DNA from: Solen grandis | Lineage: Eukaryota > Mollusca > Bivalvia > Adapedonta > Solenidae | Reading direction: 5' to 3' | Length of the DNA: 64,000 nt | Assembly: GCA_021229015.1 (NCBI GenBank) | Contig: CM037788.1 | Span: forward strand, 44,188,696-44,252,695 | Shown here: piece by piece, positions 1-13,500 of the stretch | Layout: each line of letters begins with the position of its first letter | Numbering within the stretch: the stretch's first letter is position 1 | Program-made: the position numbers and the translations under genes | The notes under the pieces: generated by a model | Told to the model about the DNA's origin: nothing | Seen by the model: the letters and a program-made list of their open reading frames with translations, nothing else | The model's database searches: none

Positions 1-797
1 AAAGGCCAAATTCAAAGGGGCCAAAGGGCACAATTCAAGGTCAAATATCTTAAAAACCTTTGGTGGGAAAATTTAAATAATTTTTTTTTGTCCGCCCCTG
101 TATCTTTTTACCCTTTCTAAAGTAAATGGAAACTTTTTTTGGGGAAAGTATTCACCCACATTAAAAGGATGTTCAGAAAAAAATTTTAAAAGGGGTTTTA
201 AGAAAGGCTAGGGTTTAAAGGGCAAGGGGCACAATTTAAGGTCAAAAAACTTAACTGGAAGCAAAAAATAATATTTTTGTTCCCCCCCTTTTATCTTTTG
301 AAACCCCCTTTGGGGTGTAAATGGAAACTATTTCAGAAAAAAATCAACCCCAAAATAAGAATGTGCAAAAAAACATAGGGTTTTAAAATGGGTTTGGGTT
401 TAAAATTTAAAAAAAAGGGCAAAAATTTTTAAGGGGCAAAAATCTTAAAAAGGTGCAAAATTTTTATTTTTTGGGGTTTCCCCTTTTGTAAACTTTTTTT
501 TTTTTTCCTTTTTTTTTTGGAAGTAAAAAGGAAAAAATATTTGGGAAAAAACACCCCCCAGTAAGAGGATGTGCAGAACCCTAGGTTTCAGATTTGGGTA
601 GGGTTCCCAAAAAGGGCAAAAAGGGCACCCAAATTTAAGGGCAAATTTTCTTAACTGGAGCAAAGTAATATAATTTTTTTTTTTGGTTTTCCCCTCTTTT
701 ATCTTTTTTTTACCCCCTGGAAAGTAAAAGGAAAATATTTGGGGAAAAGTTCACCCAAAGTGAGAGGATGGCAAAACAAAAACCTTTCAGATGGCTA
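1..797. repeat. Degenerate tandem repeat of about 200 bp, homopolymer-rich
   Basis: The phrase 'aaggtcaaa/aagggcaaa ... cttaa' recurs near 46, 238, 432 and 636, each followed by a T-run, 'atcttttta.ccc', 'aagtaaatggaaa' and 'aggatg.gcagaa'. Copies are rich in runs of A, T, G and C of varying length, as in poorly resolved assembly. No gene is seen. Confidence 0.6.
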
Positions 798-897
798 NNN
801 NNNNNNNNNNNNNNNNNNNNNNNNNNNNNNNNNNNNNNNNNNNNNNNNNNNNNNNNNNNNNNNNNNNNNNNNNNNNNNNNNNNNNNNNNNNNNNNNN
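798..897. other. Assembly gap (100 N)
   Basis: One hundred N bases, a conventional scaffold gap of unknown true size. It separates the homopolymer-rich start from the repeat element that follows. Confidence 0.99.
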
Positions 898-3238
898 GTA
901 CATACCAAATATCTAAACTCCAGGCCTTGTGGTTTCTGAGAAGAAGATTTTTCAAGTTTTTTTTTCTATATTAGCCTATGTTAAATCAGGTGACTCCTTG
1001 GCGGGGCCAATTTTGACCCCAAGGTCATGATTTGAACAAACTTGGTAGAGATCCACTAGACAATGCTACACACCAAATATCTTAACTCTATGCCTTGTGG
1101 TTTCTGAGAAGAAGTTTTTTTCCTATATCAGCCTATGTTAAAACAAGTGACCCCTGGGGCGGGGCCAATTTTGACCCCAGGGTCATAATTTGAACAATCT
1201 TGGTAGAGAGTCATAAGACCATGCTACATACCAAATATCTAAACTCCAGGCCTTGTGGTTTCTGAAAAGAAGATTTTTCAAGTTTTTTTTCTATATTAGC
1301 CTATGTAAAATCAGGTGACTCCTTGGTAGGGCCAAATTTGACCCCAGGGCCATGATTTGAACAAACTTGGTTGTGATCTACTAGACAGTGCTGCACACAA
1401 AATATCTAAACCCCAGGCCTTGTGGTTTCTGAGAAGAAGATTTTTCAAGTTTTTCCTATATTAGCCTATGTTAAATCAAGTGACCCCTGGGGCGGGGCCA
1501 ATTTTGACCCAAGGGTCATGATTTGAACAAACTTGGTAGAGATCCACTAGACAATGCTACACACCAAATATCTTAACTCCATGCCTTGTGGTTTCTGAGA
1601 AGAAGATTTTTCAAGTTTTTTTCCTATATTAGCCTATGTTAAACAAGAGGGCCAAGATGGCCCTAGATCGCTCACCTGAGAAAAGTATCATTCATTGCCT
1701 GTACAAAACAGATTGCTTTAGAATTAAGATGATGAGGTGAAACAATGTTCAGGAATTTTCTGACCCCATCCACAAAAGATATCATCATGACAAACATTCT
1801 GCCAAAGTTTGAGGATGATTGGACCAAAAATGTTGCCCTCAGAGTATAAACAAGATTTTTCTAAGATTTGACCAACTGACCTACTTTTTGATCCAACCTG
1901 ACCCATTTTCGAAAGGGTTCAAGATATCATTGGATAAAATTGTGCCTCTAGTGTGTAAACAAGATTTTTCTAAGATTTGACCTACTGACCTACTTTTTGA
2001 TCCAACCTGACCCATTTTCAAAAGGGTTCAAGATATCATCAAGACAAACATTCTGACCAAGTTTGAGGAAGATTGGATCAAAATTGTGGCCTCTAGTGTG
2101 TAAACATCAAATTGTTGACAGACGACGGACGACGGCCGACGGACAATCAAGTATCCCAAAAGCTCACCCTGAGCTATGCTCAGGTGAGCTAAAAAAGTGA
2201 CCCCTGCGGCAGGACCAATTTTGACCCCAGGGTCATAATTTTAACAATCTTGGTAGAGAGTCATAAGACCATGCTACATACCAAATATCTAAACTCCAGG
2301 CCTTGTGGTTTCTGAGAAGAAGATTTTTCAAGTTTTTTTTTCTATATTAGCCTATGTTAAATCAGGTGACTCCTTGGCAGGGCCAAATTTGACCCCAGGG
2401 CCATGATTTAACAAACTTAGTTGTGATCTACTAGACAGTGCTGCATACAAAATATCTAAACCCCAGGCCTTGTGGTTTCTGAGAAGAAGATTTTTCAAGT
2501 TTTTCCTATATTAGCCTATGTTAAATCAAGTGACCCCTGGGGCACGGCCAATTTTGACCCCAAGGTCATGATTTGAACAAACTTGGTAGAGATCCACTAG
2601 ACAATGCTACACACCAAATATCTTAACTCCATGCCTTGTGGTTTCTGAGAAGATTTTTCACGTTTTTTTCCTATATTAGCCTATGTTAAAACAAGTGACC
2701 CCTGGGGCAAGACCAATTTTAACCCCAGGGTCATAATTTGGACAATCTTGGTAGAGAGTCATAAGATCATGCTACATACCAAATATTTAAACTCCATGCC
2801 TTGTGATTTCTGAGAAGAAGTTTTTTTCCTATATTAGCCTATGTTAAATCAAGTGACCCCTGGGGCGGGACCAATTTTGACCCCAGGGTCATAATTTGCA
2901 CAATCTTGGTAGAGAGTCATGCTACATACCAAAAATCAAAAGGCTAGGCCTTGTGGTTTCGGAGAAGAAGATTTTTTAAATTTTCATTTTTAAAATCTAT
3001 TTTTAGCTCCTGTGACCTAGATTTTTGACCAATCAAAATAATTTTAACAAATTTGGTAGAGGGCCCCATAATGAACATTCCTGTGAAGTTTTATCAAAAT
3101 CCAGTGAGTAGTTTAGAAGGAGATGTTGTTTAAAGAAATTGTTGACGACGGACGGACCCACGGACGCACGACGGAAGACGGACAAAAGGCGATCACAAAA
3201 GCTCACCATGAGCACGTTGTGCTCAGGTGCGCTAAAAA
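898..3238 (+). mobile_element. Dispersed bivalve-type element with internal tandem units of about 190 bp
   Basis: Units contain 'aagtgacccctggggc', 'ccaattttgaccccaggg', 'accaaatatctaaactcc' and 'ccttgtggtttctgagaa', repeated about nine times. It ends in 'gacggacggacccacgg' and 'gctcaccatgagcacg...gctcaggtgcgct', the 3' end seen in other copies here. No coding capacity. The array is interrupted by a second element at 1644-2193. Confidence 0.7.
1644..2193 (+). mobile_element. Nested element with GGGCCAAGATGGCCC start and GCTCAGGTGAGCT end
   Basis: It begins 'caagagggccaagatggccc' and 'cgctcacctgag' and ends 'gctatgctcaggtgagct'. It sits between a 'ttaaa' and an 'aagtgacccc' of the outer element, that is, in the middle of a unit, so it is the younger insertion. 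The CTCACCTGAG/CTCAGGTGAG ends are inverted repeats. Confidence 0.7.
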
Positions 3239-4049
3239 CAATCGCTGGCAAAATGCAGGGAGTCTGTCTGTGGCAAATGCAGAGAGTCTGCCTGTGCTTC
3301 AAAAAGTGATGTGCAGAGAAACCGCCGGTACACCAACAAAACCAAAAGTAGGGGCTTATCAAGAAATTTACATAAATATCGGCCAATTTATTGGAATCTC
3401 CTTGAAAAATATACCTAAAAGAATACATACGATGTTCATATTATGGACGTAATCAAAGCAATAACTCGCTAAAGCCTGAAGAAAGTACCGAGGTCGTGTT
3501 CCATGTTGGTACATTACTAAACTGTTTGTCTGAGTTCAGAGCGCAGTCGCTGATAATTGAAAAGTTTACGCGCATATACTTAGTAAATATATTCTAATAT
3601 TCCATGCACTACTTTAAATTGAGCAACTCACCTGTTAAAAGTGACCATTGATCCTTTTTTCTACCATCTGTCTATCGTGTGTTTGTGTTTATGGCAGATG
3701 CAGAGAGCCTGTTGATATAACGATTTACGCAGAGAGCCCGCCGATATGGTTATGCACCGTGATTATATGCTTCAGTAGTATTTTCCCTAAATTTCTATGT
3801 AACTGCAGTGCTTTGACAACATCATTGTGTACTATCACCAGCCATAATCACAGTGTGAGTGTTGTTTACATTCAATAACATCCAAATAACATGAAATGTA
3901 GTACCAGTATCATTTATGTCATGGTCAGAGGCTAAACCAACAACCTCTCAGTTACAAGGTGGATGCTCTAACCACAAGACCAATGGGATCAGCAAATAAG
4001 AGAAAGAAAGAGGAATCTTGGTAAACAGCAAACAAAAGGTAGGCCAAAA
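3239..4049. other. Intergenic 3' flank with a degraded tRNA-like SINE head
   Basis: No supported gene. 3240-3740 has repeated 'gcagagagtctg/gcagagagcc' phrases. At about 3920-3992 the minus strand has an A-box-like GTGGTTAGAGC and a loose B-box, suggesting an old tRNA-derived SINE head. Confidence 0.4.
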
Positions 4050-4481
4050 ACTCTATTTTTAACACTTTATTCACACATGCTCAACATATAACAGAGCTTA
4101 AAATTTTAAATTTAAAGTAACAGGAAACAATTTATCACCGGCTTAAAATAAATAAAAGAAATCATTTATATAACAGATAAATATCAATGAAGTAAACTCA
4201 ACAAAAACAAAAACAAGTCAAAGAGTTTTTTTTGTCCACTTATACATACACTGCCAAGAGAACCTACCATAAAACAAGTTGTTTTTTTCTTGAATATAAC
4301 AAACATTTCATGCACCTGATATTTTATTGTCCATTTAAATAATATTCATTCTTAATCACTTTGTACGGAAATTCCGGCCACTCATTTGAATTAGGCTGGG
4401 CAGTGTCTGCATATGGAGAAATATGAACGGTGATTTAGATAAAGAGCATGGATGTGTCGATCTCTTGCAGAAGTAGAGCCT
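4050..4481 (-). other. Probable 3' UTR of the mosaic gene
   Basis: Downstream of the TAA the minus strand carries two AATAAA polyadenylation hexamers, at 4323-4328 (about 155 bases after the stop) and 4066-4071 (about 410 bases). The true cleavage site cannot be chosen from sequence alone. No further coding is seen here. Confidence 0.5.
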
Positions 4482-4541
4482 TTACTCCTGACCTCCGACT
4501 TCTTCAACATCAATACATTCACATTTGTCAACCACCTCAAC
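4482..4541 (-). CDS. Exon 31: last coding exon, end of CTCK
   Basis: After acceptor ACTTGCAG it reads [19 protein letters not shown] and then TAA (4482-4484). K-C-E-C supplies the closing C-x-C of the cystine knot. Exon 30 ends in phase 0, so the join needs no split codon. Confidence 0.92.
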   Translation of the reverse strand, partial: VEVVDKCECIDVEEVGGQE

Positions 4542-7500
4542 CTGCAAGTAAGCAACATCATACACATGCGTGTTAATAATTTAAACATTCTTAAACTAAC
4601 TATCAAGTGTACCTATTTGCTATAATCATTAATGTCACTAAAATCATATCCTAACTGACCCTCACTATGTAGGATCTGATGGCATCACATTAAAAGTTGA
4701 CTCAAATGGACTTTTGATTAGCAAATGAAATTGTTGGCTTCAAAATGCTTGAGTATCTCTTGGTGATATTCTGAAGTGAACAGATATCTTAATTTTGAGG
4801 ATATCACCAAGGTAGTCCAATTTTCAAAATGTTTTGAAACGCACACTCTGATTGGACAATTTCGATATCACTTGTTATTTATATTCATGACATTAATGTC
4901 TACTTGAGACAACCTAACTGCAGATTTCTTACATTTTTCAGCATGGTGTTGTCATTTTTGTCTTTCATAGTGACCTGCACTGTGCGGAACTCAACGGGCT
5001 GACAGCAGTCGTCCCTGATGAAGCCACAGCTTCCCTCACAGGTGTACAGGTTCACCACCTGACTGCTGACATATTTATCGTTGTCCCCACCACGTATGTA
5101 CTGGGAGTTAGGCATTCGTGTACAGTTCTTAGGTTCAACTGCAAAACATTCAGACACATTGGATAGCTATTTACACATTAGAAATCAGGAGTTCCTGTAA
5201 ACATAGAAAACAAAGAAATTGACAAATATGAAAGAAAAGTTTCTTAAGGACGTTTTGGCGGGTAACAGCTGATTTTGATTTTGATATTTTTTTTTAATTT
5301 CTCATTTACTTTAAGTAGAATGATAGAAGAAAGCCCAAATTTTAAGATTCGTGTGTTAAGAATATCATTAAAAGTATATTTGCCAAATTTTAAAGGTGCA
5401 AAAAGTCACATTTTAGTGTTTTTCAGTTCAAGCAGTTTCAGTTAAAAAACAAATCTTGTGAGGTATGTATTTTTTTTTTTTTTCAGAAAGAATTTACATC
5501 AGAGGACTGACACTGAAAAAATAAAGGAAATCTGTCCGTTGAAATCTTTTTTTATTTAGAAAAATATATATAAAAAATCACAGTTTTGGGATAGTTTTTG
5601 TATACATTTTGGTCCGGGCACAAATGAGATTTTATACCCGTTTTGTATTTTCACTGCATATTTGACAGTATTTTTTACCTGTAACTTATAGAATATAAGT
5701 TACAAATGATGATAAAAATATTTTTAAAAATATCATTTAAATATGCTGTTACAGTAATTAGAAACAAAATCTTTTTTTTATTTTTTAATGCCATGTTTTT
5801 TCAACAAATTTTAGCAAATAGTCATGCTCTACCATAAGCTTAATTTCTAAAACAAGCATGGTGACCCCATATCTTTAATTCATATATCTTTTAGTTAAAG
5901 TCTAAAGTACTTATATTCAAATTCTTAGAAAAATCTGTCCGTTAAAAACCCCGCTAAAATCCCTTTAAAGAGTCAAAGTACTGACCATAATGTATGTTTG
6001 CTTTTAGTTTAACATCCCATTGATGTAATTAGAGTCTTTTTTTTTATCTACAGGCTGCTTCACTGTGATATCATGCTGTAGATAAGTAGTACCGAAAACT
6101 TCTCCTAGAACTACCTTCATGTGATTTGAGTCAAACAAAAAGGAGCTATATCAGTAACAAAAATAGACTGATATGTCATGGTCATGGAGCAACCTACAAC
6201 CGCCCAGTTTTATTAAACAGTGGGGGAAAAAAAAGCAGAACCAGATTAAACAAGAAAATGTGTCTCTGCTTTACTAGTGCCGCACTGGCATACGTTGGTC
6301 ACAAACAAATAATTGCTTGTGTTTTTTAAATTTATATCTTGATGTACATTTGTATGAAGTTTCTTGATGATATGAAGTCTTCTTCATAGAAAAAAACCCC
6401 CTTAAAATCGAAGGTAAACTGAGGCAGAACAATCTTCATCCAACAATGAAATATAGGTCACACTCACAGCCATTGAACTGCAAAAATATTAACTAGTTCA
6501 TATCATGATGTACATGTGTACTAAGTTTCGTGAAGATTTGAAGTCATCTCCACTGAAAAAAAAAAACAACAACAAAAAAGCACAAAGGTAAACCTGGGGC
6601 AGAATAACCAATTTCATTATGTTCATTCAACCATGAAATAAAGGTCACAGCCAAGAAAATAAATAGTTCATACATGTATCATGATTACATGTGTACCAAG
6701 TTTCATGAAGATGTGAAGTCATCTTCATAGAAAAAAAGAGCTTAAACGCAAAGGTAAACCTGAGGTGTGACAGACGGACAGAAGAACGCACAGACAGGAA
6801 ATCTATATACCCTGTAATGCAGTTGGTGGGGCATAAAAATAAAAAAAAAGATACATATTAATCTTATTTTGTAACCCTTTCACTGCCTACAGGATGGAAG
6901 AACCTGTCCTACACACCAGACAGCGTATCTGCCAACAAGACATGTTCATATTATGCTGTCTCATTTGTAGGATGGGTTAACCTATCCTGTTCGCAGTGAA
7001 AGGGAAGCAGTCACACTAGGCCAGTACAGTAGTGAACCTGTAAGAAATTTCTAAGATATTCCTTGGCTATGATCGGTGACCTGGTAGCAAAAGGGTTAAA
7101 TGTAAAATTAAATGATTCTGTCTGCAAGAATATGATTTCTTAATCGCCCACAAATTTGCTTATAGTGGGGATAACATTTTAAAAAATGAAAGTTCAACAA
7201 ACCTCCACAGTGACCATCATACATAATTTCGAAGTCAAACACTTCTTCCTCACAGGCCTGCCTCTGTAGATGACAGGCGGACTGCCAGGTTCCAGGCCTG
7301 GCCCTGCCGTACTTGTTTGCTATAAAGCCACACACAGGCTCCACGCCGATGTTTTCACAGTCCGGACACTCACATACTGCAACTCCATCCACATCAACAC
7401 ACTCCTCGGCTTTGTGCTCACAATTATAGGAGACACATGCACCTGATGGAACAAAAATGAATACAGTGTGTATGTACTATGGCTGGTTGTTGGGACCTGG

Positions 7501-10500
7501 ACCTGCTACATCATGGATCCACACTGGCCTAACTTATTGAAAAGGTCTTACTCGCAAAACGAACTAGGACCCCACACCACACATATAAACCTGATCCTAG
7601 TAGACTCAAAAAAGAAAGAGTAGATACTTTTCTGATAAAACAATTACTAATGATTATTTTGCCCAGGTAAGACTTATGCACCTACCAATGTTTTGCCCAA
7701 GGGGAAGAGTGGCTGCCTGACCTAGGGTAAACTATTTTTAATTAAAAGTCCTGGATATTAAAATGAGGTACGTCGTTGGGTGGGCAGATGGGCATCAAAC
7801 ATGTTGTTTCCATGATTATCTCTAGTTAGAATAGAGATACAGTTTTCATACTTGGTAGGTAAATAACTTATAGGAAGAGGAAGATCAGATTTAGTATATA
7901 GAGGAAAATTGATTGATTTTAGGTCAAGAGGTTCAAAGTCATGGTCAATGTTACTAACATAAGTTTTGCTTGCCTGGGGCGACACTTGAAAACCTGGTTT
8001 CATGTCATTTAACCAGTTTTTTTGTTTTCATTAACCTTTTCAGTTACAAATTCAGCTACTGTTTTGGTATTTAAACTAAGCTACCTTTTCAGTTACAAAT
8101 TCAGCTACTATTTTGGTACTTAAACTCAGCTACCTTTTCAGTTAATGATTCAGCTACTATTTTGGTACTTAAACTAAGCTACCTTTTCTGGTACTAATTC
8201 AGTTACAAATTCAGCTACTGTTTTGGTATCTTAACTCAGCTACCTTTTCAGTTACTAATTCAGTTACAAATTCAGCTACTGTTTTGGTATCTTAACTCAG
8301 CTACCTTTTCAGGTACAAATTCAGCTACTGTTTTGGTATTTAAACTAAGCTACCTTTTCAGTTACTAATTCAGCTAATAAAACTCAGCTACCTTTTCAGT
8401 TACTAATTCAGTTACAAATTCAGCTACTATTTTGGTATTTTAACTCAGCCAACTTTTCAGTTACTAATTCAACTACTAAAACTAAGCTACCTTTTCAGTT
8501 ACTATTTCAGCTACTATTTTGATACTTAAACTCAGCAACCTTTTTGGTTACTAATTCAGCTACTAAAACTCAGCTACACTTTCAGGTACTAATTCAGTAA
8601 CAAATTCAGCTACTGTTTTGGTACTTAAACTCAGCTACCTTTTCAGTTAATAATTCAGCTACTGTTTTGGTACTTAAACTCAGCCATCTTTTCAGTTACT
8701 AATACAGCTACTAAAACTCAGCTACCTTTTCAGTTATCCAACTTTTTCATTTTCTAGAACTCAGCTACTTATTCAGTTACATATTCAGTTTTTAGATTCC
8801 ACAAACATCGTTACAAATTCATTTACCAATATAGCAACTTATTTTGTGACTACATATTGGGAACCCACTTGCTTATTTAGTTCCTAATACAGAAATGTAT
8901 TGAGCATGACTTACTATCAGGACATGGGCCTCCTGAGTAACAATCATTTGTCTGCTCCAGGGGAAATCTTTCTGCCTGACTCTCTGATAGGTCCTTATAG
9001 GTTGCTCGTGTTCGTGTCATGAGTCCCTTACCACATGTCACACTGCAAGAAGACCAGCCTCCCCATGGTCCAACAGGCTTGCCTGCAACATGCACCAACA
9101 CCTCCTCAACATTCTAATATCACATATTACTAAATCACTTTAAAAATTGAATTTATTCATTTCTTTTACTTACAACTTAAGCTTAAGCTAATCCCTCATG
9201 ACAGTCTCTAGGCTGGTTCAGGTTTAAGTGCCAGGAAAGTCTTGAAAACTTCTCAATTATAATAGGAATAGAGCTTAGATTTCATTAAAACGGGTATTCA
9301 AAATGAAAGAAAACTTGACAAGTCAAATATACGAGTACTAAGTTTATGGCTTCTGCTCTCATGCAAAGACGGTACCTCCATTCTTCTCGTCGCAAGGTTT
9401 CGTATCTAGGAGAAGGACAGCCTGGTGGTCCAGAAAGCACTGGATTTTCTTAAACAGACATCTGGTTTCGTACAGGTCCAACCTGTCTGTACACACTGGA
9501 CCTGAAACATAGAACATAAACCCTTTCACACATTCAGTACTCCTCTTTAGGGTTCTCTTTACCAGGTACCCTCAAGTGATACCTTGCTATATCATGTATT
9601 GCACTTACAAACTTGATTTTGAACAAGCAATTGCACTCTAAAATATAAATCCTCGTTTGGTTGGAGATGTTGATGATGAACACAACACAAATAGAAACAA
9701 TTATGATAGACAATGAAGGATGATCACCACACAAAAACGTTGGTAAATAGCTAATTCAAATACAGTTCTTTTCCCTTATGAACTGTGTCTAAATCTTTTT
9801 AAATTGTTTATTTCTTTATATAGAAATATCAATGACCAATGAGGTTATAGGACAAAGTGCTTACCAGTAGTTCTATCGTCCTCAGTGCAATCCTCACACA
9901 AACATGTAGGTTTGTTGGTCGTCGAGTCAATAACACATGTCTGGTATTTAGGACACAGGTCAGCCGAACATTTACCTACATAAAGAAACTGACTGGTCCA
10001 TCAAGCTTGTATACTGAGTACCTCACAATGTGTCTCTGGAGGGACCACCATGTCCAAGTCCCTGGGGGTTCAAGACCTGGTCCAGTCCCTTTGTGTTTCA
10101 TGTGAGAATTTAAAGCCCTCAAGCAGGCTTGTAGGTCGGTAAATCTACTGAGGTGTCTCCATATACTTAACAACAGTCTGTCTCCTGATTTTTACTCACA
10201 CAACAAATGTTCAGCTTGGTTCTTCATACCTGGGGGGGAGGGGGGGTTACAGCACTAATTAGGGCAAGGGGTCAATCTAAATAGGTTTGAAATGCAACCA
10301 GTCCTCAGTTTCTTGGTATTAACATGCATGTATATATACATGTTTATTTACTAATCAACTCCTTTTAGTTTGTATTCTAAAGATGAAAGGCGACTACATG
10401 TAATTCATATCTCTCATGCTAAATATTTTTCAGTTTGTTACAATGTATTATTATGATAGATATTTTACAGAAGCATTTTTAAAATTGTCCTTTTTTAAAA

Positions 10501-13500
10501 AAATTCTTTAAATATAATAAATCCTACTTAGGTACCCCTAATTATCATGAAGTTTACCTTGCATTTCTTTTTCCATAAAGTTATACATACAGTCAGATCT
10601 AAGTTATCCAAATGTGTTATCCGAAGCCTACCCTTTATCCGAACCTAACCTTCGGATCCGATTTTTTCCTGACATAAGTTAATATGAAATACAACCCTTT
10701 CTTTGTTTGGTTAATTCAAACATAACCTTTATCCAAAGTAAAATTTGGCCCCAAGCGTACAGTTTAACACCTGTTCACACCTTTTATCTGAACCTGTTTA
10801 CCATGCGTCATTCGGCAATTGTGTTTTCACACCTTAATTGTCAAACTGTGAAGGGGAGATCACTGTAATGTCTGCAGTAAATAAATCGATTATTGGCAGT
10901 CAAATTAATGAAAGAATGCACCAATTAAAGAAATCAAGAATGAATTTATATTCACCTTATATTTTATCAAGAAAGCAAAGAAAGAGGATGGATATAAATA
11001 TGGCCTCATTTTATCACAGTCATCTCACTTTAAGAATGACTTCCAAGACAATTGTTTCTGCTTCATAAAGGATAACATGTATCAGGTTTGTGTCACCTGG
11101 AATCGATGCAATAACACAGGAAACTACATGGCCAACATGTTAGGTAATTTAAAGAAAAACAAAAACATACTTGTTAAAAACCTACTTAAATTATTTCATT
11201 TAGACTGATTTAATGGTACAGTCTGTATTTTGTTATAATTAAAACACAAATAAAAACACTCAAAACGTGATTTAATACAAACATTTAAGCATGCACATAA
11301 ATTATTCAGTTACATTTGACCATAATGGCTTATTCAAACAGATGCTTTATTTAAAGTGAAATTCTGGTCCCGACGACTTCGGATAATCAAGATCCGACTG
11401 TATGTATATGTTTTACAAGAAGTTCGGATTCTTTATATTTTTGAGTATCGTTCAAGACAAAAGTTCATTATAAAAAATGAAATAAAGGTATATCATTCAA
11501 AAACTGAACCAGGTGGAGTTATGGTTCTTGATCACTGCACTTCCTCTTCATAATCTTTATCTTTGTACAAAGTTTCATATGTGCCGGTATGTCAAATGTG
11601 GTAAGAAAGTTAAGGCCTGGACAAGAAACTGTTAATGCTGACCAATGGTTGACCGTAACAGCTCAGACTATTCTATGAATAGTCAAACTAAAAATGATAC
11701 TTTTGGTTAAATTCATACAAAGAAAAGGCTTATATCAAGGTGGAATTGAGAACAAACAACCTCATTTAGACTGTAGGACATGAGCAACAAGAGCAGTTTG
11801 ATCAGAGTCTGCTCTGTTTGACAATGCCTCAAAATGAGTCTACATGAGGTATGGGGTTATCAGAACAACATTGAAAAATGCGGTTGGAATTTAAATATCT
11901 AGAACTGATTTGCAATGTGTGACTTATCATTAGTGTATAAAATACAATGGATCTGAATTTACTATTAATGTATATATGTCACTATCTAAAGCTATTGAAC
12001 AAATAAAGTATTTAGTAGAATTCAAACCTCATCTACTGACTAAAGATGCTCTGATTGTGTTTCTATTTGTTTCCTGAATAATATAGGGGATAAAACTAAA
12101 AGGAAACAATGCCTTGGTAGTATTAGAAAGAAAGATAGAAGTTACTTTGCTTATGAGAATTAAATAATGATATGAACACACTTGCACATGCTTTAAAGTA
12201 GTCCACGTTGATCTGACGACTAGGAGGTAACCCCTTCTCACAGTTGGAGATGATCATGTCAGCAACACTGTCGTAAGTGACTCCATCCTCTCCACAAACC
12301 TATCACAACATTATCACAATCACATATCATCACATATCAACATCACCAAATAACATGATATATCTCATTATCATCAAATGATACATCTCAATATCAAGAC
12401 ATGATGTATCTAATGATACATCTCAATATCAAGACATGATATATCTCATTATCATCAAATGATACATCTCAATATCAAGACATGATATATCTCATTATCA
12501 TCACATGATACATCTCAATATCAAGACATGATGTATCTCATTATCATCAAATGATACATCTCAATATCAAGACATGATATATCTCATTATCATCAAATGA
12601 TACATCTCAATATCAAGACATGATGTATCTCATTATCATCAAATGATACATCTCAATATCAAGACATGATATATCTCATTATCATCACATGATACATCTC
12701 AATATCAAGACATGATATATCTCATTATCATCAAATGATACATCTCAATATCAAGACATGATATATCTCATTATCATCACATGATACATCTCAATATCAA
12801 GACATGATATATCTCATTATCATCAAATGATACATCTCAATATCAAGACATGATATATCTCATTATCATCAAATGATACATCTCAATATCAAGACATGAT
12901 ATATCTCATTATCATCAAATGATACATCTCAATATCAAGACATGATATATCTCATTATCATCAAATGATACATCTCAATATCAAGACATGATATATCTCA
13001 TTATCATCAAATGATACATCTCAATATCAAGACATGATATATCTCATTATCATCAAATGATACATCTCAATATCAAGACATGATATATCTCATTATCATC
13101 AAATGATACATCTCAATATCAAGACATGATATATCTCATTATCATCAAATGATACATCTCAATATCAAGACATGATATATCTCATTATCATCACATGATA
13201 CATCTCAATATCAAGACATGACATATCTCAGTATCATCAATGTTATCTAATATATAAATGATATCTCAAATCAACATGATATATCTCAATATCAAGACAT
13301 GATACATCTCAATATCAAGACATGACATTTCTCAGTATCATCATATGGTGTATCTAAATATTATGACATGGTGTATCTCAGTATCATCAGATATATCACT
13401 ATATCACAATATCACATCATGATGTATCTCAATATAATCACATGATGAATCTCAAATTATTTGATACTGATTCTTTCCATGAAATAAAATTGATATAAGC

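Noticed and set aside
3033..3452. Overlapping ORFs on both strands (109 and 131 residues)
   Set aside because: They lie in the tail of a dispersed element with 'gacggacgg' motifs and run on both strands, as expected of non-coding repeat.
12345..13220. CRISPR-like appearance of the 46-bp array
   Set aside because: There are no unique spacers between the repeats; it is a head-to-tail minisatellite in a eukaryotic intron.
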